The notes beneath the pieces were generated by a model, which was not told the DNA's origin, searched no databases, and worked only from the letters and a program-made list of their open reading frames with translations. A DNA stretch of 64,000 nt, taken from positions 1 to 64,000 of the forward strand of contig NZ_VFPS01000005.1 in NCBI RefSeq assembly GCF_006716815.1, written 5' to 3'. Source of the DNA: Microbacterium lacticum. GTDB taxonomy: Bacteria > Actinomycetota > Actinomycetes > Actinomycetales > Microbacteriaceae. Made by a program: the position numbers and the translations under genes. Below are positions 39,400-48,431 of the stretch, in pieces; the stretch's first letter is position 1; every line of letters starts with the position of its first letter.

Positions 39400-40572
39400 G
39401 GGGTGTCCCTATGTTCTGAGTCAAGCCGCGAGGGCGGTCGGCTCGGGGTTAGGGACGGTGGTCGGGGGCTGGTAGTAGGTGCCGTCGCGGAGCATCGCGA
39501 AGATGACGTTGCAGCGGCGTCGGGCCAGGCAGATGACGGCGGCGTTGTGGCGCTTGCCCTCGGCGCGTTTGCGGTCGTAGTAGGCCTTGGAGATCGGGTC
39601 GTGGTTCGAGGCGACCCAGGCCGAGTAGAACAGGGCGTTCTTCAGGCGTTTGTTACCTGATCGGGCGGGGAACTCGCCGCGGATCGATGTCCCGGATCTT
39701 CGTGTGACCGGCGCGATCCCGGCGTAGGCCGCGAGGTGGCCCGGGGTCTCGAACGCGGAACCGTCGCCGATGTTCAGGAGGATCTGAGCAGCGGTCTTGA
39801 TGCCGATCCCCGGCATGCTCATCAAGACCGAGGCGAGAGGGAAGTTCTCCAGCATGGCCTCGACCTCCCGCGCGACCGTTGCTCGCTGCTCTTTGAGCTC
39901 TTTGACCTGGCCAGCAACCCGCGGGATCACCAACTCCACGGCTGCGGTCGCAGGAACGACCACGGTCTGTTCACCGAGCGCAGCGAAGATCCGATCAACC
40001 AGTGCTTCCGGATCACGGCGGGAGTGCGAGCGAGCGAAGCGCAGTACCCGTGCCCGACCAGCGGTTATGAGCCCGGTGGGGCCGCCGAACTTGACCAGCA
40101 GGTCCAGCACCAGCGCCGTGGAGAGGCTGCCGCCGGCGAACACCCGCTCGAGTGCGGGATGAATCTGGGTGAGCAACGAGCGGATCCGGTTCAGCGCTCT
40201 GGTCGTCTCGTGGGCGAGGTCCTCGTCGAAGCCGGCCAGGACCTTCAGTGCGGAGAGGACCTCGTTGTCGCGGTCGACTTGCCGCAACGTGTGAGGCATG
40301 GTGCGAGCGGTGTCGGCGATGATGAACGCGTCCCGCGCATCGGTCTTTGACCTGCCGGGATAGAGATCTGCAGCCTTGCGCATCGCGAGCCCGGGGAGGT
40401 AGGCGACGGTGCAGCCCACGTCGCGGGCCACAGCGATGGGAAGGGCCCCGATGGTGTTGGGCTGGTCCACGACCATGAGCACAGAGCCGTGTTGCTGGAG
40501 GTCGGTGAACAGTTCCCGCAGCTGAGCTTCGTCCTGCGGCAGGGGCTTGTCGAAGAGCTTGTTCCCGTCGGG

Positions 40573-40586
40573 CCTGGATCGTGTCA
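40573..40586 (+). repeat. left terminal inverted repeat of the IS1634-like element
   Basis: CCTGGATCGTGTCA, exact inverse of the right end. Confidence 0.95.
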
Positions 40587-40687
40587 CCGTCGGGTGATTT
40601 CGCGGGTTGAGGATCGTTGAGGCTTGATTTTCCGGGGGTGCTGGTGCCTCGTGCGGGGCACTAATGGCGTCGATCTAGACTCGCTCG

Positions 40688-42205
40688 GTGGGGTGGTTCG
40701 TGCGGAAGGTGCGCACCGCGTCGGGTGCGACGGCGGTGCAGATCGCGTCGAAGACCCGTGGTGTGCGGACGATCGTGGAGCACCTCGGCTCCGCGCACGA
40801 CGATGAGCAGCTCGCGGTGCTGGTCGCGATCGCGCGGGAGCGGATCGCGGAGCTGGCCGGGCATGTCCCGTTCGATCTGGACGGGCTGGGCGCGACGCCG
40901 CCGGCCACGACCGCGCCGACGGTGACCGGGTCGAGGTCCAGGTTGTTGTGGGATGTCCTCGAGGACGCCTACGCCCGTCTCGGGTTCGACGCGGTCGGCA
41001 ACGACACATTCATGAAGCTGGTCCTGGCCCGCGTCGTCGAGCCGACCAGCAAGGCGGACACGCTGCGGGTGTGGGACGAGCTCGGTGTCCCGGGTGCGCC
41101 GTCGCTGTCGACCGTGTGGCGGACCCTCGCCCGCAGCGTTGAGCAGGACTGGCGGTCGAAGATCGCCGCCGCAGCCTACGCGCATGCGACCCGATCTGGC
41201 CCGCTCACCGTCGTGCTCTACGACGTCACCACCCTCTACTTCGAGGCGGAGCGTGAAGACAAGCTCCGCAAGGTCGGGATGAGCAAAGAGCGCCGCGTCG
41301 ACCCGCAGATCCTCGTCGGCCTCCTCGTGGACCAGGGCGGGTTCCCCCTCGAAGTCCACGAGTTCGCGGGCAACAGGGGCGAGACCCTCACCCTGCTGCC
41401 CGTCCTCGACCAGTTCCGCGAACGTCACTCCGCGACCGAGGTCGTGGTCGTCGCGGACGCCGGCATGCTGTCCGCAGCGAACCTGAACCGGCTGGAGGAC
41501 GCCGGGTTCGGTTTCATCGTCGGCTCCCGCACCTCCTCCGCGCCATACGATCTCGCCGAGCACTACGCGACCGTCGGGAACATCGTCACCGATGGGGAGA
41601 CGGTCGAGACCACCCGAACCATGGGTGCGGGTGTGAACGCGCGGGAGCGGCGAGTGGTGTGGCAGTACTCCCACAAGCGGAAGATCCGCGACAACATCAC
41701 GTTGAACAAGCAGATCGAACGCGCCGAGCAGATCGCTGCCGGCACCCGCCCGGCGAAGAAGGACCGGTTCGTCACCCTCGGCACGGGGCCCGGCGTGAAC
41801 TGGGCAAGAGTCGAGAAGGCCCGCGAATACATCGGCCTCAAGGGGTACGTCACCAACCTCAGCACCGCGACGGCTTCCGCTGCAGAGATCGTGGCGGCCT
41901 ACCATGACCTGTTCCAGGTCGAGGCGACGTTCCGGATGGCAAAGACCGACCTGCGGGCGAGGCCGATGTTCGCGTCGACCGCGGACTCGATCCACGCGCA
42001 CCTCACCGTCGTGTTCTGCGCTCTCGCGATCAGCCGGCACCTCTACAAGACCACCGGCGTGACGGTCCGCCGTATCGTCCGCGCGCTGCGCCCGCTGCGT
42101 GACGTCACGATCACCATCGACGGACACGAACTCACCGCGACCACCCCGCCAACGGGGGAAGCCGCCGACATCATCGCCGCACTCCGGCCGGGCGTGGGGC
42201 ACTAA
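40688..42205 (+). CDS. IS1634-family transposase
   Basis: 505-aa DDE transposase, complete. YDVTTLYFEAEREDKLRKVG holds the first Asp, QILVGLLVDQGGFPLEVHEF and VVVVADAGMLSAANL the second Asp, and YHDLFQVEATFRMAKTDL the YREK-like region with the Glu. GTG start 102 nt inside the left repeat; the stop lies 3 nt before the right repeat. Intact, so the element could still be mobile. Confidence 0.9.
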   Translation: MGWFVRKVRTASGATAVQIASKTRGVRTIVEHLGSAHDDEQLAVLVAIARERIAELAGHVPFDLDGLGATPPATTAPTVTGSRSRLLWDVLEDAYARLGFDAVGNDTFMKLVLARVVEPTSKADTLRVWDELGVPGAPSLSTVWRTLARSVEQDWRSKIAAAAYAHATRSGPLTVVLYDVTTLYFEAEREDKLRKVGMSKERRVDPQILVGLLVDQGGFPLEVHEFAGNRGETLTLLPVLDQFRERHSATEVVVVADAGMLSAANLNRLEDAGFGFIVGSRTSSAPYDLAEHYATVGNIVTDGETVETTRTMGAGVNARERRVVWQYSHKRKIRDNITLNKQIERAEQIAAGTRPAKKDRFVTLGTGPGVNWARVEKAREYIGLKGYVTNLSTATASAAEIVAAYHDLFQVEATFRMAKTDLRARPMFASTADSIHAHLTVVFCALAISRHLYKTTGVTVRRIVRALRPLRDVTITIDGHELTATTPPTGEAADIIAALRPGVGH

Positions 42206-42207
42206 TC

Positions 42208-42221
42208 TGACACGATCCAGG
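42208..42221 (-). repeat. right terminal inverted repeat of the IS1634-like element
   Basis: TGACACGATCCAGG, exact inverse of the left end. Confidence 0.95.
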
Positions 42222-42298
42222 TCGGGGTCCAGCGCGCAGGCGTGGTGCCCGGTCTTACCGACGTCCAGGCCGATGACGACCGCGTATTCGGAGTTCAT

Positions 42299-42526
42299 GA
42301 TGTCGTCCTCCTTTGACGCATCACTGCTGGTCGCAGTCTTGACACCCGGTGCCGGCACCCACGTTACGAAGAGACCTCAGCAGAGCTGGGCCGTGTCCCT
42401 ATCAGCGGTCAACGCGTGTCTCTCGACCGGGTGGCAACACCCCCCGGACCATGGATGGCAGGGCAACAAAGCCATGCCCGGCCGAGCGACCAGACCCCCG
42501 GCGATCGGGGGTGCTCAAAAGGTAAC
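42299..42526 (-). ncRNA. IS110 non-coding end, candidate bridge-RNA region
   Basis: The 228 nt upstream of the IS110 transposase encode no protein and contain potential hairpins such as CCCCCG-GCGAT-CGGGGG at 42495-42511 and a GGCATG/CATGCC-type pairing around 42470. Known IS110-group elements encode their target-choosing bridge RNA in the end upstream of the transposase, so this is the expected place. Loops were not matched to the target by calculation. Confidence 0.45.
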
Positions 42527-42783
42527 GGGGCTGGCACCGGAGACGATGCTGTCCACCCAGCGGATCGCCGACGGCGTGGGCGCCCCCTTACAACCACGTG
42601 GCCAAGACCGTGGCCAGGCTGCGCGGCATGGGCCTGCTGTGCTCCCAGCGCGGGCGCTCCGGCGGGGTGATGCTCACGGACGAGGGGCGTGAGGCCCGCG
42701 TGGGTCAAGTGCTGCGGGTGCTCGAGGCGGACACCGCCATCGTGGAGTGCGAGGCGGACGAGACCGCCTGCCCCCTGAACCAC
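42527..42783 (+). pseudogene. Rrf2/NsrR-like regulator, middle fragment
   Basis: GLAPETMLSTQRIADGVGAP, then after one extra T near 42590 (CCCTTACAAC for CCCTACAAC) YNHVAKTVARLRGMGLLCSQ, RGRSGGVMLT and VECEADETACPLNH with two of the three cluster Cys. The sequence then breaks off near 42783, and the missing C-terminus is at 36763-36936. Inactivated by an IS, a frameshift and the break. Confidence 0.85.
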
Positions 42784-42989
42784 TGGGCGCGGCCGCTCTC
42801 ACACTGGTGCTCACCGGCTGCGCCATCCCCGGTTCCCCAGGTGCGCCCTCCAGTTCCTCGGGCACGACGGCGCCGTCCCCCGCCTCCCCCACCTCCGGTT
42901 CCTCCGCGAGCGTCGGAGCCACCGGCCACGAGACCGCGGACGACGGGGCACCCGCTGGCGCCACGGCGTCGTCGGGGGACGAACCGCAG
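42784..42989 (+). pseudogene. lipoprotein N-terminal fragment
   Basis: Starts abruptly inside a signal sequence (LTLVLTGCAIPGS, lipobox LTGC), followed by a Ser/Pro/Gly/Thr-rich linker typical just after a lipid-anchored Cys. No start codon or ribosome site belongs to it, and the frame runs on into phosphomannomutase sequence. One of the small donor pieces at the right end of the insert. Confidence 0.45.
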
Positions 42990-43200
42990 GACGCGTCCGT
43001 GCGTGCCACCGGTGCGGCGTTCGTGGACGTCCTGGGCCTCGCGGGCTCGGGCGTGGTGGTCGGCGGGGACATGCGCCCCTCCTCCCCGGAGTTCGTGGCG
43101 GCGTTTGCCGAGGGCGCAACGCGCCGCGGTGCGAACGTGACCGTGATCGGCAGCATCTCCACGGACGAGCTGTGGTTCAACCTGCGTCCCTCCAACACGG
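42990..43200 (+). pseudogene. phosphomannomutase, N-terminal fragment with internal deletion
   Basis: RATGAAFVDVLGLAGSG, VVVGGDMRPSSPEF and ANVTVIGSISTDEL are domain I of a phosphomannomutase. The next codons WFNLRPSNT belong to its far C-terminus, so more than 300 codons are missing at about 43171. Sequence ends at the host junction; the remaining tail is at 38281-38362 on the other strand. Confidence 0.6.
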
Positions 43201-43905
43201 CTGGATGCCGAGGCCACCACCGCGTGTCACGCCACCGCCCGTAGCCGCCGGCCCCGCGTCGCCGCTCGCGCCGAGGAGCTTCTCGGTCCACGCCCCGACT
43301 GTCGCGACCACGACGTCGGCGCGGAGCACACCGGCATCCGTCACGACATCGACTCCGTCGGCGTCGGGGGCGATCGCCGCGACACGCGTGTTCCCGCGCA
43401 CCTCCCCGCCCGCCGCGACGGTGCGGCGTTCGAGTTCGCGCAGCGCCGCCGCGGCGCGCGCGACGCCGGCGTCGCGCGAGTACAGCACCGTGGACTCGAA
43501 GCGCATCCCCGGCCAGCGGCGCGCCGCCTCGGCTCCGTCGAGAAGGTCGGCGGGGATGCCCCGGGCGGTGAGCGCATCGGCGAGCTCGGCCAGCGGAGCA
43601 CGGTTCGCCGCGCCGAGCGCCGGTCCGGGGCCGTGCGAGACGAGGCCGTGTCGGCGCAGCAGCGGCTCGCCGTCGACCTCGCCCAAGGCATCCCATCCCT
43701 CGCGGGCGAGAGCCAGCAGGTCGAGATAGTGCGCGTCGCCATAGGCGTTGTTGTCGTTGCGGGTCTCCCCGTGCGACGCGCCCTCGTGGTGGCCGCGCGC
43801 GAAACGCTCGACCACGATCGGCCGCTCGCCGCGCCGCGTCAGCTGCCACGCCGTGGCGAGGCCCATCACCCCGCCCCCGACCACCACGATCCGCATGCCT
43901 CCCAT
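43198..43905 (-). pseudogene. FAD-dependent amine oxidase, 5' half (split by insertion)
   Basis: N-terminal half of the sarcosine oxidase-like flavoenzyme: Rossmann motif IVVVGGGVMGLATAWQLTRR with Glu ending the second strand, the HHEGASHGETR segment (family FAD region), GAWTEKLLG near the break. ATG 43905 or 43896. Frame continues in the 3' half at 36767 once the insert is removed. Confidence 0.85.
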
Positions 43906-44124
43906 CCTGGCGCGCCGGCCCGCTCGCGCTTCGCGCGCACGACACGGTGCTGCGACACGAACCCCGTCGCACGCGTTCGGTGAGGATGCCTCGCGCCCGG
44001 GAGGTGTGGGCGGTTGTGGTGGGGTGCCGGCGGTGGAGGCCGCCACGACTGCCATCGAGTCGCGAGGGGGCGCTCCCGAGGCGCGGCAGGCGAGGGCGCG
44101 GGGGTGCGCAGGTAGGCTGGGCGT

Positions 44125-45249
44125 GTGAGCATGGAGATCGAGCTCGGCCGCGCCAAGCGCGCCCGCCGCGCGTATGCGTTCGACGACATCGCGGTGGTGC
44201 CTTCGCGCCGCACCCGCAACCCCGAAGACGTCTCGACGTCGTGGTCGATCGACGCGTTCGGGTTCGAGATCCCCGTGCTCGGCGCGCCGATGGACTCGGT
44301 GATGAGCCCGCGCACGGCCATCATGCTCGGCCAGCTCGGCGGCCTCGGCGTGCTCGACCTCGAGGGCGTGTGGACGCGCTACGACGACCCTGAGCCGCTG
44401 CTCGCCGAGATCGCGGGCCTGCCCGCCACCGAGGCGACCCGCCGCCTGCAGGAGCTCTACACCGAGCCGATCAAGCCCGAGCTCGTGCGCGACCGCCTCG
44501 CCGAGATCCGCGCCGGCGGTGTCACCGTCGCCGGGGCGCTCACCCCGCAGCGCACGCAGGAGCTCTACGAGACCGTCGTCGCCGCCGGCGTCGACCTGTT
44601 CGTGATCCGCGGCACCACCGTGTCGGCCGAGCACGTCTCGAGCGATGCCGAACCGCTGAACCTCAAGAAGTTCATCTACGACCTTGATGTGCCGGTGATC
44701 GTCGGCGGCGCCTCCACCTACACCGCCGCCCTGCACCTCATGCGCACCGGCGCCGCCGGCGTGCTCGTCGGCTTCGGCGGGGGAGCGGCGTCGACGACGC
44801 GCGCGACCCTCGGTATCCACGCCCCCATGGCGACGGCCGTCGCCGACGTCGCCGGTGCGCGCCGCGACTACCTCGACGAGTCGGGTGGACGCTACGTGCA
44901 CGTCATCGCCGACGGCGGCGTGGGCACCTCGGGCGACATCGTCAAGGCGCTCGCGATGGGTGCCGACGCGGTGATGCTCGGTGTCGCGCTCGCGCGCGCG
45001 ACCGACGCGCCCGGCAAGGGCTTCCACTGGGGTCCCGAGGCGCACCACTCCAAATTGCCGCGCGGCAAGCGCGTCGAGGTCGGGCAGGTCGGCACTCTCG
45101 AGCAGATCCTCCACGGCCCCGCGCCCGTCGCCGACGGCACCGCGAACCTCATCGGCGCGCTCAAGAAGTCCATGGCGACCACCGGCTACTCGGACCTCAA
45201 GGAGTTCCAGCGCGTCGAGGTCGTCGTCGCGCCGTACTCCGTGAACTGA
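44125..45249 (+). CDS. guaB3: GuaB3-family IMP dehydrogenase-related protein
   Basis: 374-aa TIM-barrel protein of the actinobacterial GuaB3 group. AKRARRAYAFDDIAVVPSRR, LGAPMDSVMSPRTAIMLGQL and HVIADGGVGTSGDIVKALAM are typical. The loop that holds the catalytic Cys in true IMP dehydrogenases reads VGFGGGAASTTRATLG, with no Cys, as in other actinobacterial GuaB3 proteins; no CBS domains. Activity is therefore uncertain. GTG 44125 lies 6 nt after TAGGCT (44113-44118). Confidence 0.9.
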   Translation: MSMEIELGRAKRARRAYAFDDIAVVPSRRTRNPEDVSTSWSIDAFGFEIPVLGAPMDSVMSPRTAIMLGQLGGLGVLDLEGVWTRYDDPEPLLAEIAGLPATEATRRLQELYTEPIKPELVRDRLAEIRAGGVTVAGALTPQRTQELYETVVAAGVDLFVIRGTTVSAEHVSSDAEPLNLKKFIYDLDVPVIVGGASTYTAALHLMRTGAAGVLVGFGGGAASTTRATLGIHAPMATAVADVAGARRDYLDESGGRYVHVIADGGVGTSGDIVKALAMGADAVMLGVALARATDAPGKGFHWGPEAHHSKLPRGKRVEVGQVGTLEQILHGPAPVADGTANLIGALKKSMATTGYSDLKEFQRVEVVVAPYSVN

Positions 45250-46163
45250 TGACCGGCGCTTTACCCGAACGCGCGCCGGCGTCCGACGAGGTCTTCCCGC
45301 CGACCCTGCGCGAGGTCATGCTGCGCCCGTGGTGGATCGGCATGCTCGGCTTCGCGCTGCTCGTCGCAGCCGTGTTCGCGTGGCTCGGTCAGTGGCAGCT
45401 CGGCCGGGCGATCGACACCGATCCGCCGCCGGCCGGCATCACCGAGCAGGTCGAGCCGATCGCCGAGGTCGTAGCCCCCGGTGAGTACCTGCCGGAACCC
45501 CTCGTCGGCCAGCGGGTCGACGTCGCCGGCGCGTTCGTCGCGGGCGACTTCCTCGTCGTCTCGTCGCGCTACAACGGCGGCGAGGAAGGCTACTGGGTGA
45601 CCGGGCAGCTGCGCGTCGACCCGACCGGTTCGGGCGCAGCGGCCGTCGCGGATGCCACGGACGGCCCGACCTCCCTCGCCGTCGCGATCGGGTGGACGGC
45701 TGACCGCGCCGCGGCCGACGCCGCGGCGTCCACCCTCAACGCCGACCCCGGAGCCGCGGTCCAGCTCACGGGGCGCCTGATCTCCGACGAAGGCCCCGCC
45801 CTGCCGCCGCGCGGAGCGCCGGCGACCGAGATGACGCGGATGTCGCCGGCAGCGCTCCTCGGACGATGGCACGACGTGGCGGAGCTGAACGTGTACCGCC
45901 CGTACCTCGTCGCCGAGACCGCCGAGACCGCCGAGACCGCCGGCGCCGGCGAGAGCCTTCCCGCCGGCCTCCAGCCGATCGATTCGCCGGCGCCCGACGA
46001 GGGGTCGAACGTCAACTGGTTGAACATCTTCTACGCCGTCGAATGGGCGATCTTCGCCGGATTCGCCTTCTACATGTGGTACCGCCTGGCGCGGGACGCC
46101 TGGGAGAAGGAGGTCGAGGCGCTCGAGGAGGCGGCCTCGGCTCATCATCCGTCGGATCGCTGA
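45249..46163 (+). CDS. SURF1-family cytochrome c oxidase assembly protein
   Basis: 304-aa membrane protein. An N-terminal membrane helix follows MLRPWWIGMLGFALLVAAVF, with the family's FxWLGQWQLGRA sequence (FAWLGQWQLGRA); a large extracytoplasmic region contains GQRVDVAGAFVAGDFLVV; a second helix lies near the C-terminus (IFYAVEWAIFAGFAFYMWYR). It assists haem delivery to the aa3 oxidase in known members. An ETAETAETA repeat lies before the second helix. The start overlaps the guaB3 stop (TGATG). Confidence 0.9.
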   Translation: MTGALPERAPASDEVFPPTLREVMLRPWWIGMLGFALLVAAVFAWLGQWQLGRAIDTDPPPAGITEQVEPIAEVVAPGEYLPEPLVGQRVDVAGAFVAGDFLVVSSRYNGGEEGYWVTGQLRVDPTGSGAAAVADATDGPTSLAVAIGWTADRAAADAAASTLNADPGAAVQLTGRLISDEGPALPPRGAPATEMTRMSPAALLGRWHDVAELNVYRPYLVAETAETAETAGAGESLPAGLQPIDSPAPDEGSNVNWLNIFYAVEWAIFAGFAFYMWYRLARDAWEKEVEALEEAASAHHPSDR

Positions 46164-46255
46164 GGCTGGAGTCACCTGGTGTGGCGCCGGAGACCACTCC
46201 TGCACCACCGGTCCGACGAAGAGTGAGCCTCCGGCCGCCGACTAGACTGGAACCC

Positions 46256-46729
46256 ATGCCTCAGCCCAAGCTCGCCACCTTCCCGGCGATCCGCGGCGCG
46301 CTGCGCTTCTACCAGATCGCCTCGGTGATCACGGGTGTCATGCTGCTGCTCCTGTGCGCCGAGATGCTCATCAAATACGCGTTCGGCTACGAGCTGTTCC
46401 TCGGCGGATCGGGCGGGTTCCTGTGGTTCGCGCCGGTCGTCGAGACCGCGGCCGGCCACGACTCCACCGGCGACGGGGTGAACCTCAGCCTCGGCATCCT
46501 CATCGCCCACGGCTGGTTCTACGTCGTCTACCTCTTCGCGTGCTTCCGCGTGTGGAGCCTCATGCGCTGGGGCTTCGGCCGGTTCATCACGCTCGCCCTC
46601 GGCGGCATCGTGCCGCTGCTGTCGTTCTTCATGGAGGCTCGCGTCGGCCGCGAGGTCAAGGCCTACCTCGCGCAGCGTGAGGCGTCGGAAGCTGCTCCCA
46701 CCATCCCCGCCACGGAAGGCACCCGGTGA
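46256..46729 (+). CDS. DUF3817 membrane protein
   Basis: 157 aa with three hydrophobic segments: [39 protein letters not shown] and [18 protein letters not shown]. The pattern [21 protein letters not shown] matches DUF3817 proteins that commonly sit beside guaA/guaB in Actinobacteria; function unknown. ATG lies 7 nt after TAGACT (46243-46248). Overlaps guaA by 4 nt. Confidence 0.85.
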   Translation: MPQPKLATFPAIRGALRFYQIASVITGVMLLLLCAEMLIKYAFGYELFLGGSGGFLWFAPVVETAAGHDSTGDGVNLSLGILIAHGWFYVVYLFACFRVWSLMRWGFGRFITLALGGIVPLLSFFMEARVGREVKAYLAQREASEAAPTIPATEGTR

Positions 46730-48309
46730 CCGCTCAGACCGAGACCGCCCAGCGTCCCGTCCTCGTCGTCGACTTCGGCGCGCAGTATGCGCAGCTGATC
46801 GCGCGGCGCGTGCGCGAGGCCGGTGTGTACAGCGAGATCGTGCCCCACACGGTCACGGCCGCGGAGGTCGAGGCGAAGAACCCGGTCGCCCTCATCCTCT
46901 CCGGCGGTCCATCGTCGGTCTACGAGGAGGGCGCGCCGTCGCTCGATCCGGGTGTGCTGCAGCTCGGGGTGCCGACCCTCGGCATCTGCTACGGCTTCCA
47001 GGTGATGGCCCAGCAGCTGGGCGGCGAGGTCGCGAACACGGGGCTCCGCGAGTACGGGGCGACGGATGCCCGTGTCACGGGCGACGGGGGGGTGCTCCTC
47101 GGCGGACAGCCCGACGATCAGATCGTGTGGATGAGCCACGGCGACCAGGTGGCCGCCGCCCCGGAGGGGTTCGAGGTGCTCGCGTCGACGTACGCGACGC
47201 CCGTGGCGGCGTTCGGCAACGCGGAGAAGTGCTTCTACGGGGTGCAGTGGCACCCGGAGGTGAAGCACTCCGAGCAGGGTCAGCAGGTCATCGAGAACTT
47301 CCTGCACGAGGCGGCCGGTCTTCCCGCCGATTGGAACAGCGGCAACGTGATCGCCGAGCAGGTCGCTCGCATCCGCGAGCAGGTCGGCTCCGGGCGTGTG
47401 CTGTCGGCCCTGTCGGGCGGTGTCGACTCGGCGGTCTCCACGGCGCTCGTGCACGAGGCTGTCGGCGACCAGCTCGTCGCCGTGTTCATCGACCACGGGC
47501 TGCTCCGCAAGGGCGAGCGCGAGCAGGTGGAACAGGACTACGTGGCATCCACCGGCGTGCGCCTCATCACGGTCGACGCGCGGGAGACGTTCCTCGCGGC
47601 GCTCGCCGGCGTCAGCGACCCGGAGCAGAAGCGCAAGATCATCGGGCGCGAGTTCATCCGGGCGTTCGAGAAGGTGCAGCAGGAGCTTCTCGCCGAGGCG
47701 GCGGCCGAGGGCGACCCGATCCGCTTCCTCGTGCAGGGCACGCTCTACCCCGACGTCGTCGAGTCGGGCGGCGGCACCGGCACCGCGAACATCAAGAGCC
47801 ACCACAACGTCGGGGGCCTGCCGGAGGACCTGCAGTTCGAGCTCGTCGAGCCGCTGCGGACCCTCTTCAAGGACGAGGTGCGCCAGATCGGGCGCGACCT
47901 CGGCCTGCCCGAGGCGATCGTGGCGCGGCAGCCGTTTCCGGGCCCCGGCCTCGGCATCCGGATCGTGGGTGAGGTCACCGCTGACCGCCTCGAGATTCTG
48001 CGTGATGCCGACGCCATCGCCCGCGAGGAGCTGACGAAGGCCGGGCTCGACGGCGAGATCTGGCAGTGCCCCGTTGTTCTGCTCGCCGACGTGCGCTCGG
48101 TGGGCGTGCAAGGGGACGGGCGCACGTACGGGCATCCGATCGTGCTGCGCCCCGTCTCGTCGGAGGACGCGATGACCGCCGACTGGACGCGCCTGCCCTA
48201 CGACGTGCTCTCGAAGATCTCGAACCGCATCACCAACGAGGTGCGCGAGGTCAACCGGGTCGTGCTCGACGTGACGTCGAAGCCCCCCGGGACCATCGAG
48301 TGGGAGTGA
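46726..48309 (+). CDS. guaA: GMP synthase (glutamine-hydrolysing)
   Basis: Converts XMP to GMP; 527 aa. Class I glutaminase with nucleophile Cys in [17 protein letters not shown] and VQWHPEV; ATP-pyrophosphatase P-loop [12 protein letters not shown]-terminal dimerisation domain ending [12 protein letters not shown] start overlaps the DUF3817 stop. The last step of the guaB pathway, 10 kb from guaB because of the intervening insertion. Confidence 0.97.
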   Translation: MTAQTETAQRPVLVVDFGAQYAQLIARRVREAGVYSEIVPHTVTAAEVEAKNPVALILSGGPSSVYEEGAPSLDPGVLQLGVPTLGICYGFQVMAQQLGGEVANTGLREYGATDARVTGDGGVLLGGQPDDQIVWMSHGDQVAAAPEGFEVLASTYATPVAAFGNAEKCFYGVQWHPEVKHSEQGQQVIENFLHEAAGLPADWNSGNVIAEQVARIREQVGSGRVLSALSGGVDSAVSTALVHEAVGDQLVAVFIDHGLLRKGEREQVEQDYVASTGVRLITVDARETFLAALAGVSDPEQKRKIIGREFIRAFEKVQQELLAEAAAEGDPIRFLVQGTLYPDVVESGGGTGTANIKSHHNVGGLPEDLQFELVEPLRTLFKDEVRQIGRDLGLPEAIVARQPFPGPGLGIRIVGEVTADRLEILRDADAIAREELTKAGLDGEIWQCPVVLLADVRSVGVQGDGRTYGHPIVLRPVSSEDAMTADWTRLPYDVLSKISNRITNEVREVNRVVLDVTSKPPGTIEWE

Positions 48310-48327
48310 CCTCCCCGAGGGGATGAC

Positions 48328-48353
48328 GGATGCCGGGGCGCGCCCCGGCATCC
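48328..48353. terminator. terminator of guaA
   Basis: Perfect 13-bp palindrome GGATGCCGGGGCG/CGCCCCGGCATCC built on the genome-wide GGATGCC word. No U-tract. Confidence 0.7.
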
Positions 48354-48383
48354 GTCGTCCCGGGGACGCTGCGGGGACGGCGA

Positions 48384-48412
48384 AGGCCCGCCCGGCGGAG
48401 CCGGACGGGCCT
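48384..48412. terminator. terminator of the Bax-inhibitor-like gene
   Basis: AGGCCCGCCCGGC, GGA loop, GCCGGACGGGCCT: 13-bp stem with one mismatch, 20 nt past the minus-strand stop. Confidence 0.75.
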
Positions 48413-48431
48413 GGTCGTGGATGCCGGGGCG

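Larger units (their letters stand above)
40573..42221 (+). mobile_element. IS1634-like (IS4-superfamily) insertion sequence
   Basis: 1.65-kb element with perfect 14-bp terminal inverted repeats CCTGGATCGTGTCA (40573-40586) and TGACACGATCCAGG (42208-42221). The host sequence GTCGGG is present on both sides (40567-40572 and 42221-42226, sharing the last G of the right repeat), a 5-6 bp target duplication. It carries one intact transposase gene and disrupts the IS110 transposase. Confidence 0.92.
39421..42298 (-). pseudogene. IS110-family transposase, split by an IS1634-like element
   Basis: DEDD recombinase that needs a bridge RNA in known members. N-terminal 26 codons (42298-42221: MNSEYAVVIGLDVGKTGHHA with the first Asp, then CALDPD) are separated from the rest (40572-39421) by the nested element. 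The remainder has RSKTDARDAFIIAD (further acidic residues), the Tnp IS116/IS110/IS902 domain SMPGIGIKTAAQIL and FPARSGNKRLKNAL with the family's Ser. Joined through the 6-bp duplication CCCGAC the protein would be about 409 aa. AAGGAGG precedes ATG 42298. Confidence 0.88.
39400..42526 (-). mobile_element. IS110-family insertion sequence, containing a nested IS1634-like element
   Basis: Inserted in the Rrf2 gene between VLLLMG and GLAPETML; the exact ends fall within G runs, so borders are good to about 5 nt. Without the nested element it is near 1.48 kb, typical for IS110. It encodes one transposase on the minus strand, preceded by a 228-nt non-coding end. No obvious terminal inverted repeats, as usual for the family. 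GTGTCCCTAT occurs near both ends (39403 and 42391). Confidence 0.75.

Noticed and set aside
39345-39420. A short complete ORF VRLTAFSDIALRVLLLM...stop as a small gene
   Set aside because: It is the Rrf2 N-terminus cut by an IS; the stop lies within the IS.
36763-43200. Prophage or integrative conjugative element
   Set aside because: No integrase, structural, relaxase or replication genes and no tRNA attachment site; only gene fragments, hmp and two IS.
42784-43200. Intact lipoprotein gene at the right end of the insert
   Set aside because: No start or ribosome site, and the sequence passes into cytosolic phosphomannomutase motifs in the same frame, so these are fused fragments.
46726-48309. 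Purine riboswitch controlling guaA or guaB
   Set aside because: guaA overlaps the upstream gene and guaB has only a short leader, so there is no room for an aptamer.
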